Shown piece by piece: positions 1-6,084 of a stretch of 6,084 bases of DNA. Location of the stretch: assembly GCA_051953655.1 (NCBI GenBank), contig JBQCIO010000262.1, positions 1-6,084 on the forward strand. Reading direction: 5' to 3'. A program made the translations under genes and the position numbers. The notes beneath the pieces were generated by a model that saw nothing but the letters and a program-made list of their open reading frames with translations, made no database searches and had not been told where the DNA came from. Every line of letters begins with the position of its first letter. The first letter of the stretch is position 1. Source of the DNA: JBQCHF01 sp051953655. Its GTDB lineage: Bacteria; Actinomycetota; Actinomycetes; Motilibacterales; Motilibacteraceae.

Positions 1-3000
1 AGATCGACGACGTCACCGGCGCGCTCGACGCCGGCGCCGCGTTCCGCGAGCGGGTCCGCACCAGCGGGTTCACCCCCGACGAGCGGCGCACGCTGCTCAA
101 CCGTGGAGCGAGCGCCGCGGACATCACCGCCCTGGAAAACGACTGGGTGGCCGACGGCCAGGTCCGGACGATGACCAAGGACCAGGTGCTCGGCATGTTC
201 GACGACGTGCTCGCCGCGAACGCGGGCATGCGGCAGGCGTTGGCGGACTCCGCGGCAGGGTGGGACGACGTCGTCTCCTCGCTCGAGCAGCGGGTGGACG
301 AGGTGCACCCGGAGGCCGACGCCGGCGGTCCCTACACCGCCCCGCACGGCGAGGTCACCCTCGACGCCACCGGGTCGCATCCCTCCCCGGCCGCCGCACT
401 CATCCGCAGCTACGCCTGGGACCTCGACGGCGACGGGCAGTTCGACGACGCCACCGGCGCGCGGCCGGCCGTGCACGTGGACACCTCGCGCACGGTCGCC
501 GTGCAGGTGACCGACGACAACGGCCGCCAGGCCACGGACTTCGCCCAGGTCACCGTGACCGGCGGGGACCGCGCGCCCGTGGTCTCCTCGGCCAGCCCGG
601 ATTCCCCCGTCACCATCACGACGGGTTCGACCGTGCCGCTGCAGGTGAGCGCCTCCGACCCCGACGGTGACCTGATCTCCTACGCCTGGTCGGTGGACGG
701 GGACCCCGTCGAGGGGAGCGCCTCGAGCCTCACCTACGCCCCGTCGGAGGACGCGGTGGGGGAGCACGTGGTCGCGGTCTCCGTCACAGCGGGCACCAGG
801 ACGACGACCCACCAGTGGTCGGTCTCGGTGCTGGCACCCGACGCGGACGAGGACGGCTGGACGGCCACCCCCGACTGCGACGACACCCGCGCCGACGTCC
901 ACCCGGGCGCCTACGAGCGGCTCGGCAACGACCGGGACGACGACTGCGACCCAGCCAGCCCGGACGGCCCGACCGGCGGCATCACCGGATCGGTCAGTGC
1001 CTGGGGCTCGGCCATCGGCGTCGGCCTCCCGCCTCGGGCGAACCAGAGCCTGCCCTACGCCACGCCGGTCCAGGTGGGCTCGCTGGGCAGCACCGTCCGG
1101 CAGGTGGAGTCCTCGGACACCACGGGTCTGGCCGTGCTCGCCGACGGGACCGTCCGTTCCTGGGGTATGAACTGGTCCGGCCGCCTCGGCGACGGCACCA
1201 GCACCGACCGCTGGACGCCGGTCAGCGTGCTCAACGTGGGCGGCGAGGCCGGCAGCCAGCTCAACGGGGTGGCCTCGGTCTCCGCAGACGCCGACGCGGT
1301 CCTCGCGCTGCGGTCGAACGGCAGCGTCGTGTCGTGGGGGGACAACGGGAACCGCCAGCTCGGTGACGGCAGCACGGTGGCGTCCCGGCCGGTGCCGGTC
1401 CCGGTGCTCACCGACCAGCAGCAGCCGCTGACGGGTGTGGTGCAGGTCGAGCTCGGCGAGAACTCCGCCTACGCCGTCATGGCCGACGGAACCGTCCGCA
1501 CCTGGGGCGTGGACCGCTGCGACGGCGGCACCGACTCCACCAAGGCGGTGAGGCGGAACCTCGCCACCACCAACGCACGCTTCGGTACCGGCGTCGTCCA
1601 GATCGCCTCGGGCGACGGCGGCGGCGCGCTCGTGCGCAAGGCCGACGGCAGCGTGTGGTCGTGCGCCGGCTACGACACGACGCTGGGACGGCCGCACACC
1701 ATCTACGACGTCAACGACCTGCGCCGGGTCACCGGGCTCGGTTCCGGCGTCGTCGACGTGACGATGGGCTCCTCGGCCGCGGCCGCCCTCACGGAGGACG
1801 GTTCGCTCTGGATGTGGGGGAAGAACCTCAACCACTCCCTCGACGTGGCGGGGGTCGCGACCGGGAACCTGCAGGAGACGCCGGTGAAGGTGACCCTGCC
1901 TCCGGGTGCTCCGGTGCTCGACGTCGAGTCGGACTACAGCGACACGTTCTTCGCCGTGCGCGCCGACGGGTCGGTGCTCGCCTGGGGCTCGGACACCTAC
2001 GGCTCGTCGGGGACCGGGCAGACCGGCTACGTGAAGGGGTTCGCGGTCCTGGACCTCGGCGGCGCACGGGGCATCGCGGTGGCGAACTCGGTGTGGAACG
2101 GCATCGCGCTCACCCGGCCGGCCGACGACGCCGACCTCGAGGTACCAGCGCAGTACGTCACCGCCTCGGTGGCCGACACCGAGGTGACGGAAGGGACGCG
2201 GGGGTCGGCGACCCTGACCCTGTCCCAGCCGGCGCCGTTCGACCTCACGGTCACCTACACCGTCGGCGACGGGTCGGCGCAGACCGCGCCGGTCGCCCAG
2301 GGCGCCACCAGCGCCGAGCTGCCGGTGCTGGTCGCCGACAACGCGTTCGACGAGCCGGACCGGGAGCTTCCGCTGCAGGTGCTCGGGATCTCGCACAGTG
2401 TGCGAGTCGCCGGGGGTGCCGCGGTGGTGACGGTGCACGACGACGACGCCGCACCCGTGGTCTCGGTCGGCGACGTGCAGGTGGCGGAGGGGAACACCAG
2501 CCTCACCGACGTCTCGGTGCCGGTCACGCTGTCCGCAGCCAGCGGGCAGGACGTGCAGGTGGCCTGGTCCACGCAGGACGGCACCGCCACGGCGCCCTCC
2601 GACTACGCCGGGGCGCACGGGGTCGCGATCATCCCGGCCGGGCAGACCTCGGCCACGGTGCACCTGTCCGTCGTCGGCGACAGCGCGGTCGAGCCGGACG
2701 AGCAGCTCACCGTGCAGCTGGCCGACCCGGTGAACGCCACGGTCGGCACGGGAAGCGGCACCGTCACCGTCGCCGACGACGAGCCGCTGGGGGTGGACGT
2801 CTCCGACGTGACGGTGACCGAGGGCGACTCGGGCACCGCGCCGGCCACGTTCACCGTCTCCGCTCCGGCGATCCCGGTGGGCGAGACGCTGACGGTTCCG
2901 TGGTCGGTGGTCGGCGGCACGGCCGAGGTCGGCTCGGACGTGCAGGCCGCGCACGGCGAGGTGACGCTGACGTCGGACGCGCCCAGCACCGAGGTGAGCG

Positions 3001-4010
3001 TGCAGGTCGTCGGGGACACCGTGGCCGAGCAGCCGACCGACGAGGTCTTCCGGCTGCTCCTCGGCCGCGACCTCGTGACCAGCGCGCGCCGCCCGGTCAT
3101 CCCGGGCGACGGCGGCGGCGTCGGCACCATCACCGACGACGACGTCGCGGTCTCGGTGGACGCCGGGCCCGACCTCGACGGCGTCGAAGGATCGGCCGTC
3201 GCGGTGCACGGGACGGCCTCCGCGCCGGCCACCTGGACCGTCGACGACCCGCGGTGCAGCATCGCCGACCCGGCGGCGCTGGACACCACGGTCACCTGCG
3301 TCGACGACCTGGTCGCCACGCTCACGCTCACCGCGGACGACGGCACCGACCCGGCCGTCTCCGACACCGCGTCGGTGACGGTGCGGAACGCCGCGCCGAG
3401 CCTGCGGATCACCGGCCCGGCCGACGGAGCCACCGTCGACGTCGGACAGCCGGTCACGCTGAGCACCGAGGTCTCCGACCCCGGGGCGGACGCGGTGACC
3501 TGCTCGGTGGACTGGGGCGACGGCACGACGTCCACCGGCTGCGCCCCGTCGCACACCTACGCCGCGGCCGGCGACCGCACGGTCACCGTGACGGCGGACG
3601 ACGGCGACGGCGGCACGGGCACCGCGAGCATCCGGCTCACGGTCGCCCCGCCGCGGACCGACTGGCCGTTCGACGGGTTCTTCCAGCCGGTGGACAACCT
3701 GCCCACGGTCAACGTGGTCAAGGCCGGCTCGGCGGTGCCGCTGACCTTCAGCCTGCACGGCTTCCGCGGCACGGACATCTTCGCGGCCGGCTACCCGGCC
3801 TCGGCCAGTCACGCCTGCGGGAGCACGACGCAGGGCGACCCGCTGGAGGAGACGGTGACGCCGGGGGCGTCGGAGCTGAGCTACGACGCGGGCACCGACC
3901 GGTACCAGTACGTCTGGAAGACGGCGAAGTCCTGGTCCGGGCAGTGCCGCACGCTGACGGTGAAGCTCGCCGACGGCAGCGTGCACACGGCGGAGTTCCG
4001 GCTGAGGTAG
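1..4010 (+). CDS. Large secreted multidomain protein (PKD / MopE motif / RCC1 propeller / Calx-beta / PxKF), 5' partial
   Basis: The frame is open from the left edge (first full codon at 3) to TAG at 4008-4010, so 1335 residues are visible and the start lies outside. Modules by base position: unassigned helical segment 3-314; PKD domain 315-563 with the DLDGDGQFDD loop; Ig/cadherin-like domain 573-836; MopE-type motif 837-965 (DADEDGW, PDCDD, VHPGAYE, DDDCDP); seven RCC1-type blades 993-2120; three Calx-beta domains 2157-3143, each ending in an acidic strand (HDDD, ADDE, TDDD); two PKD/Ig-like domains 3144-3389 and 3390-3647 (VDWGDGT, then HTYAAAGDRTVTVTADDGDG); PxKF-type C-terminal domain 3648-4007 (GFFQPVDN, KAGSAVP, DIFAAGYP, YVWKTAKSW). 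These families are typical of exported calcium-binding or adhesive proteins, so an extracellular or surface role is inferred. The signal peptide would be upstream and is not seen. There is no LPXTG motif or C-terminal membrane helix. The ten visible cysteines occur two per cysteine-bearing module. No enzymatic site is visible. The domain calls are firm; the biological role is unknown. Confidence 0.93.
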   Translation, partial: IDDVTGALDAGAAFRERVRTSGFTPDERRTLLNRGASAADITALENDWVADGQVRTMTKDQVLGMFDDVLAANAGMRQALADSAAGWDDVVSSLEQRVDEVHPEADAGGPYTAPHGEVTLDATGSHPSPAAALIRSYAWDLDGDGQFDDATGARPAVHVDTSRTVAVQVTDDNGRQATDFAQVTVTGGDRAPVVSSASPDSPVTITTGSTVPLQVSASDPDGDLISYAWSVDGDPVEGSASSLTYAPSEDAVGEHVVAVSVTAGTRTTTHQWSVSVLAPDADEDGWTATPDCDDTRADVHPGAYERLGNDRDDDCDPASPDGPTGGITGSVSAWGSAIGVGLPPRANQSLPYATPVQVGSLGSTVRQVESSDTTGLAVLADGTVRSWGMNWSGRLGDGTSTDRWTPVSVLNVGGEAGSQLNGVASVSADADAVLALRSNGSVVSWGDNGNRQLGDGSTVASRPVPVPVLTDQQQPLTGVVQVELGENSAYAVMADGTVRTWGVDRCDGGTDSTKAVRRNLATTNARFGTGVVQIASGDGGGALVRKADGSVWSCAGYDTTLGRPHTIYDVNDLRRVTGLGSGVVDVTMGSSAAAALTEDGSLWMWGKNLNHSLDVAGVATGNLQETPVKVTLPPGAPVLDVESDYSDTFFAVRADGSVLAWGSDTYGSSGTGQTGYVKGFAVLDLGGARGIAVANSVWNGIALTRPADDADLEVPAQYVTASVADTEVTEGTRGSATLTLSQPAPFDLTVTYTVGDGSAQTAPVAQGATSAELPVLVADNAFDEPDRELPLQVLGISHSVRVAGGAAVVTVHDDDAAPVVSVGDVQVAEGNTSLTDVSVPVTLSAASGQDVQVAWSTQDGTATAPSDYAGAHGVAIIPAGQTSATVHLSVVGDSAVEPDEQLTVQLADPVNATVGTGSGTVTVADDEPLGVDVSDVTVTEGDSGTAPATFTVSAPAIPVGETLTVPWSVVGGTAEVGSDVQAAHGEVTLTSDAPSTEVSVQVVGDTVAEQPTDEVFRLLLGRDLVTSARRPVIPGDGGGVGTITDDDVAVSVDAGPDLDGVEGSAVAVHGTASAPATWTVDDPRCSIADPAALDTTVTCVDDLVATLTLTADDGTDPAVSDTASVTVRNAAPSLRITGPADGATVDVGQPVTLSTEVSDPGADAVTCSVDWGDGTTSTGCAPSHTYAAAGDRTVTVTADDGDGGTGTASIRLTVAPPRTDWPFDGFFQPVDNLPTVNVVKAGSAVPLTFSLHGFRGTDIFAAGYPASASHACGSTTQGDPLEETVTPGASELSYDAGTDRYQYVWKTAKSWSGQCRTLTVKLADGSVHTAEFRLR
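993..2120 (+). repeat. Seven RCC1-type propeller repeats (protein-level)
   Basis: Seven degenerate repeats of 49-58 residues, each opening with a V/L-x-x-W-G strand and closing with an A-(V/L)-x-x-(D/N)-G-(T/S) strand. They begin near bases 993, 1152, 1326, 1494, 1653, 1806 and 1974. Blades 2 and 3 carry the typical RLGDGT / QLGDGS motif after the WG. Blade 5 is degenerate (VWSCAG instead of VxxWG), and the last blade ends with GIALTRP. Seven blades is the number needed for a closed RCC1/BLIP-II-type beta-propeller, so this is probably one complete fold. Such propellers usually serve as protein-binding platforms; the partner here is unknown. At the DNA level the repeats have diverged too far to be recombination-prone. 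Confidence 0.85.
2157..3143 (+). repeat. Three tandem Calx-beta domains (protein-level)
   Basis: Three consecutive Calx-beta-like units lie at bases 2157-2447, 2457-2783 and 2790-3143. Each has an early V-x-E-G strand (TEVTEG, VQVAEG, VTVTEG), a central strand followed by GDG/QDGTA/VGGTA, a strand of the VVGD type before an acidic E-P-D or EQPTDE segment, and a terminal V/I-x-DD strand. The middle unit is closest to the family pattern (TQDGTATAPSDYAG, then PAGQTSATVHLSVVGD). Calx-beta domains bind calcium through the acidic edge loops in Na/Ca exchangers and integrin beta-4-like proteins. In bacterial secreted proteins they usually act as stiff calcium-dependent spacers, which is the likely role here by inference. 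The third unit has an Arg-rich insertion near its end (TSARRPVIPGDGGG). Confidence 0.85.
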
Positions 4011-4019
4011 GGGCTCCTC

Positions 4020-4062
4020 GTCGCCGCCCCGGTCCTGCACCCCGCAGGGCCGGGGCGGCGGC
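4020..4062 (+). terminator. Long GC-rich hairpin terminator, no U-tract
   Basis: The arms 4022-4038 and 4044-4060 are complementary over 17 pairs with a single G-U wobble (4033:4049), around the 5-base loop ACCCC. The stem can be extended by a T-G and a G-C pair to 4020/4062. It begins 10 bases after the TAG of the upstream gene. The following bases (ACGCGCACACG) contain no T run, so it matches the U-less hairpin terminators common in actinobacteria rather than the E. coli type. It probably separates the surface-protein transcript from the regulator gene. Confidence 0.85.
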
Positions 4063-4097
4063 ACGCGCACACGAGCGCTCGACTCTGCCGAATCGGC

Positions 4098-4126
4098 TCG
4101 AACACGTCGGCACCGTCTCCTACCCT
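4098..4126 (+). promoter_or_regulatory. Weak candidate promoter for the regulator gene
   Basis: TACCCT at 4121-4126 fits the actinobacterial -10 pattern TAnnnT. TCGAAC at 4098-4103 sits 17 bases upstream as a poor -35 (three of six matches to TTGACA). It would start transcription about 30 bases before the ATG. An 11-base palindrome, GCCGA-A-TCGGC (4087-4097), directly abuts the -35 candidate. A promoter is expected between the terminator and the regulator gene, but this placement is only the best match by eye. Confidence 0.25.
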
Positions 4127-4155
4127 TCGCTCTCGAGTCACTCCCAGCCGCCCGC

Positions 4156-4160
4156 GGAGG
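4156..4160 (+). promoter_or_regulatory. Shine-Dalgarno site of the regulator gene
   Basis: GGAGG ends 5 bases before the ATG at 4166, a normal spacing. It decides the start: the next in-frame ATG (4175, residue 4) would have a 14-base spacer. The upstream frame is also open for some distance but has no comparable start and ribosome site. Confidence 0.8.
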
Positions 4161-4165
4161 GCCCC

Positions 4166-6084
4166 ATGGCGCAGATGCTCAGCGCGGCCGCCCCCGGCAG
4201 CGGCGGCACCGCGGGCGACCGGGCCGGTCTCGCGCTGTCCGTGCTCGGGGAGCTGTCCGGCTCGCTCGACGGCGCGGCCCTCGATCTCGGCGGCCGGCAG
4301 CAGCGCTCGGTGCTGGGGGTGCTGCTGGTCGCCCACGGGGCGGTGGTGCCGGCCGAGCGGATCATCGACGCCGTCTACGGCGAGCAGCCCCCGCCGCGCG
4401 CCGCGGCGGCGCTGCAGTCCTACGTCTCGCACCTGCGCCGCCGGCTGGAGCCGGGCCGCACCGCGCGGTCCAGGGACAGCGTGATCGTCAGCATCGGCGC
4501 CGGCTACGCGCTCCGGCTGCCCGAGGACGCGGTGGACGCCTGGCGGTTCGAGCGGCTGATCGAGCGCGCGCACGGCGAGGCGGACCCGCAGGTCCAGGCC
4601 GGGCTGCTCCGCGAGGCACTCGCACTGTGGCACGGCCCGGCCTACATGGAGTACGCCGAGAGCGCGTGGGCGCAGCCCGAGGCCGTGCGGCTGACCGAGC
4701 TGCTCGAGGTGGCCCGCGAGCGGCTGGTGGCGGCCCGGCTCGCCTGCGGCGAGGCCGCCGTCGTCGTGCCCGACGCCGAGCAGCTGGTGGCCGCCGCGCC
4801 GCTGCGCGAGGAGCGCTGGCGCCTGCTGGCCCTGGCGCTCTACCGCTCGCACCGGCAGGCCGACGCGCTGGCCGCGCTGCGCCGGGCCCGGGCGCTGCTG
4901 GCCGACGAGCTCGGGGTCGACCCGGGCCCGGCCCTGCGCGCGGTGGAGGCCGAGGTGCTCGCCCAGTCCCCGGCCCTGGACGTGCCGGTAGCCCTCGTGT
5001 CGAACGGGCCGGTCGTCGCGGCGAGCGTGCCGGCGCAGCACACCCCGCGCCCCGTGCCGCACCCGGCCGACGCCCTGGTGGACCGGGACCGCGAGCTGGT
5101 CGCCCTGCGCCGCAGCCTCGCCGACCTCGCCGCGGGGACCGGCGGGGTGGCGCTCATCGAGGGACCGGCCGGCATCGGCCAGACACGGCTGCTGGCCGAG
5201 GTGCGGGCCGAGGCCGCGGGCGACGTCGTCGTGCTGACCGCGCGGGGCAGCCAGCTCGAGCGCGAGTTCGCCTTCGGCGCGGTGCGCCAGCTCTTCGAGC
5301 CCCTGCTGGTCGCCCCGGAGCGACGGGCGGCGCTGCTCGCCGGTGCCGCCGGTGCCGCGGCCGGAGTGTTCGACGTCTCCGACGCCGCGTCGGACAAACG
5401 CGCCGACGGCTCGTTCTCCGTGCTGCACGGGCTCTACTGGCTGATCGTGAACCTGGCCACCGAGCGGCCGGTGCTGCTGGCCGTCGACGACCTGCAGTGG
5501 TGCGACGCCGGGTCGCTGCGCGCGCTGGCCTACCTGGTGCGCCGCCGGGAGGGGCGGCCGGTCCTGCTCGCGGCCCCGCTGCGGACCGGGGAGCCGCACG
5601 AGGACGCGGCGCTGCTGGCCGAGCTCGCGCACGACCCGTCCACCACCCCGGTCCGTCCCGGCCCGCTCAGCCGGGAGGGGGTCGACGAGCTGGTGCGCGG
5701 GCGGCTGGGCGCCGACGCCGCGCCCGCGTTCGTCGAGGCGTGCTTCCGCACCACCGGCGGGAACCCGTTGCTGCTGCGGCAGATGCTGCGCGCGCTGGAG
5801 AGCGAGGGGGTGCGGCCGGACGCGCTGCACGCGCACACCGTCACCGCCGTGGGCTCGCGGGCCGTCTCGAGCCTGGTGCTCATGCGGCTCTCCCGGATGC
5901 CCGCGGCGGCCACCGCGGTGGCCCGGGCCATCGCCGTGCTCGGCGACGGCGCCGCGCTGCCGGCGCTCGCCTCGCTTGCCGGCGTCCCCGAGCCGGAGAC
6001 GGCCGCCGCCGTCGCCGCGCTGGCCCGGGCCGAGGTGGTGCGCGACGAGCACCCGCTGGGGTTCGTGCACCCGCTGGTGCGCGA
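4166..6084 (+). CDS. AfsR/SARP-family regulator with LAL-type ATPase, 3' partial
   Basis: Probable cytoplasmic transcriptional activator; 639 codons are visible and the frame is still open at the right edge. Domains: OmpR/SARP-type winged helix at residues 22-118 (LSVLGELSG, GGRQQRSVLGVLL, ALQSYVSHLRRRLEP, then IGAGYAL); BTAD helical domain at about 124-268 (WRFERLIERA, LWHGPAYMEY, REERWRLLALALYRSHRQADAL, ELGVDPGPALR); a Pro/Val-rich linker; then a LAL/AAA_16-type ATPase from about 304 (LVDRDREL). Walker A reads GPAGIGQT at 333-340, with Gln339 (codon 5180-5182) in place of the catalytic Lys. Walker B is intact (VLLAVDDLQW, Asp441-Asp442), as are the REFAFGAVRQLFEPLL and GNPLLLRQML family motifs. 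SARPs typically activate secondary-metabolite or differentiation genes; the target here is unknown. The ATPase half resembles large LuxR-type regulators more than the NB-ARC domain of classical AfsR. Whether TPR repeats or a LuxR helix-turn-helix follow is beyond the window. The start is chosen from the GGAGG at 4156. Family assignment is firm; ATP turnover is doubtful because of Gln339. Confidence 0.93.
   Translation, partial: MAQMLSAAAPGSGGTAGDRAGLALSVLGELSGSLDGAALDLGGRQQRSVLGVLLVAHGAVVPAERIIDAVYGEQPPPRAAAALQSYVSHLRRRLEPGRTARSRDSVIVSIGAGYALRLPEDAVDAWRFERLIERAHGEADPQVQAGLLREALALWHGPAYMEYAESAWAQPEAVRLTELLEVARERLVAARLACGEAAVVVPDAEQLVAAAPLREERWRLLALALYRSHRQADALAALRRARALLADELGVDPGPALRAVEAEVLAQSPALDVPVALVSNGPVVAASVPAQHTPRPVPHPADALVDRDRELVALRRSLADLAAGTGGVALIEGPAGIGQTRLLAEVRAEAAGDVVVLTARGSQLEREFAFGAVRQLFEPLLVAPERRAALLAGAAGAAAGVFDVSDAASDKRADGSFSVLHGLYWLIVNLATERPVLLAVDDLQWCDAGSLRALAYLVRRREGRPVLLAAPLRTGEPHEDAALLAELAHDPSTTPVRPGPLSREGVDELVRGRLGADAAPAFVEACFRTTGGNPLLLRQMLRALESEGVRPDALHAHTVTAVGSRAVSSLVLMRLSRMPAAATAVARAIAVLGDGAALPALASLAGVPEPETAAAVAALARAEVVRDEHPLGFVHPLVR

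Noticed and set aside
147..173. GTG at 147 or ATG at 171 as start of the first gene
   Set aside because: The frame is open with the same coding character to the left edge, there is no good Shine-Dalgarno, and no signal peptide follows either codon, although the protein is built of extracellular modules.
993..3143. DNA-level tandem repeats or recombination-prone array in the repeat domains
   Set aside because: The RCC1 and Calx-beta units are similar only as proteins; I saw no long identical DNA blocks between them.
2603..3556. Antisense open frame of 317 codons within the Calx-beta/PKD region
   Set aside because: A Ser/Thr/Val-rich shadow of the + strand coding frame, with no domain and no ribosome site.
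4079..4137. SARP-type TCGAG-like heptamer repeats upstream of the regulator
   Set aside because: TCGAC (4079), TCGAA (4098) and TCGAG (4133) occur at intervals of 19 and 35 bases, not the 11- or 22-base periodicity expected for SARP binding.
4011..4165. Small RNA gene, tRNA or extra small ORF in the intergenic gap
   Set aside because: The gap is explained by the terminator, promoter region and ribosome site. No tRNA-like fold or start codon with a ribosome site apart from the regulator's was seen.
3881..6070. Very long antisense open frame (729 codons) opposite the regulator and the end of the surface-protein gene
   Set aside because: Its translation is low-complexity, rich in Arg, Gly, Gln and His, with no recognisable domain. 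It overlaps a + strand frame with clear SARP, BTAD and ATPase motifs and also crosses the terminator. It is a by-product of GC-rich codon usage.

Overview
The window is uniformly GC-rich, with G or C at nearly every third codon position. It encodes an AfsR/SARP-type regulator whose ATPase module is of the LAL (large LuxR-like) type, and its secreted multidomain protein ends in a PxKF-type C-terminal domain. Together these point to a high-GC actinobacterium. The genus cannot be read from the sequence.

Layout: two large genes on the + strand, both cut by the window edges. Bases 1-4010 hold the 3' part (1335 visible residues) of a very large, probably secreted, mosaic protein. In order it has an unassigned helical segment, a PKD domain, an Ig/cadherin-like domain, a MopE-type Asp/Cys metal-binding motif, a seven-blade RCC1-like beta-propeller, three Calx-beta domains, two PKD/Ig-like domains and a PxKF-type terminal domain. 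The gap 4011-4165 contains a strong GC-rich hairpin terminator lacking a U-tract (4020-4062), a small palindrome, a weak promoter candidate and a clear Shine-Dalgarno. Bases 4166-6084 hold the first 639 codons of a regulator with an OmpR/SARP-type winged helix, a BTAD domain and a LAL-type ATPase. It runs off the right edge and is easily missed by ORF callers that need a stop codon; a long antisense shadow ORF covers it.

The two genes share orientation, but the terminator and the regulator's own ribosome site suggest separate transcription units. No functional link between them can be shown from the sequence. The most notable points are the Walker A lysine replaced by glutamine in the regulator (GPAGIGQT), its SARP-LAL hybrid architecture, and the exact seven-blade propeller set inside a chain of calcium-domain modules with cysteines paired two per module. 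I saw no mobile element, CRISPR array, tRNA or rRNA.
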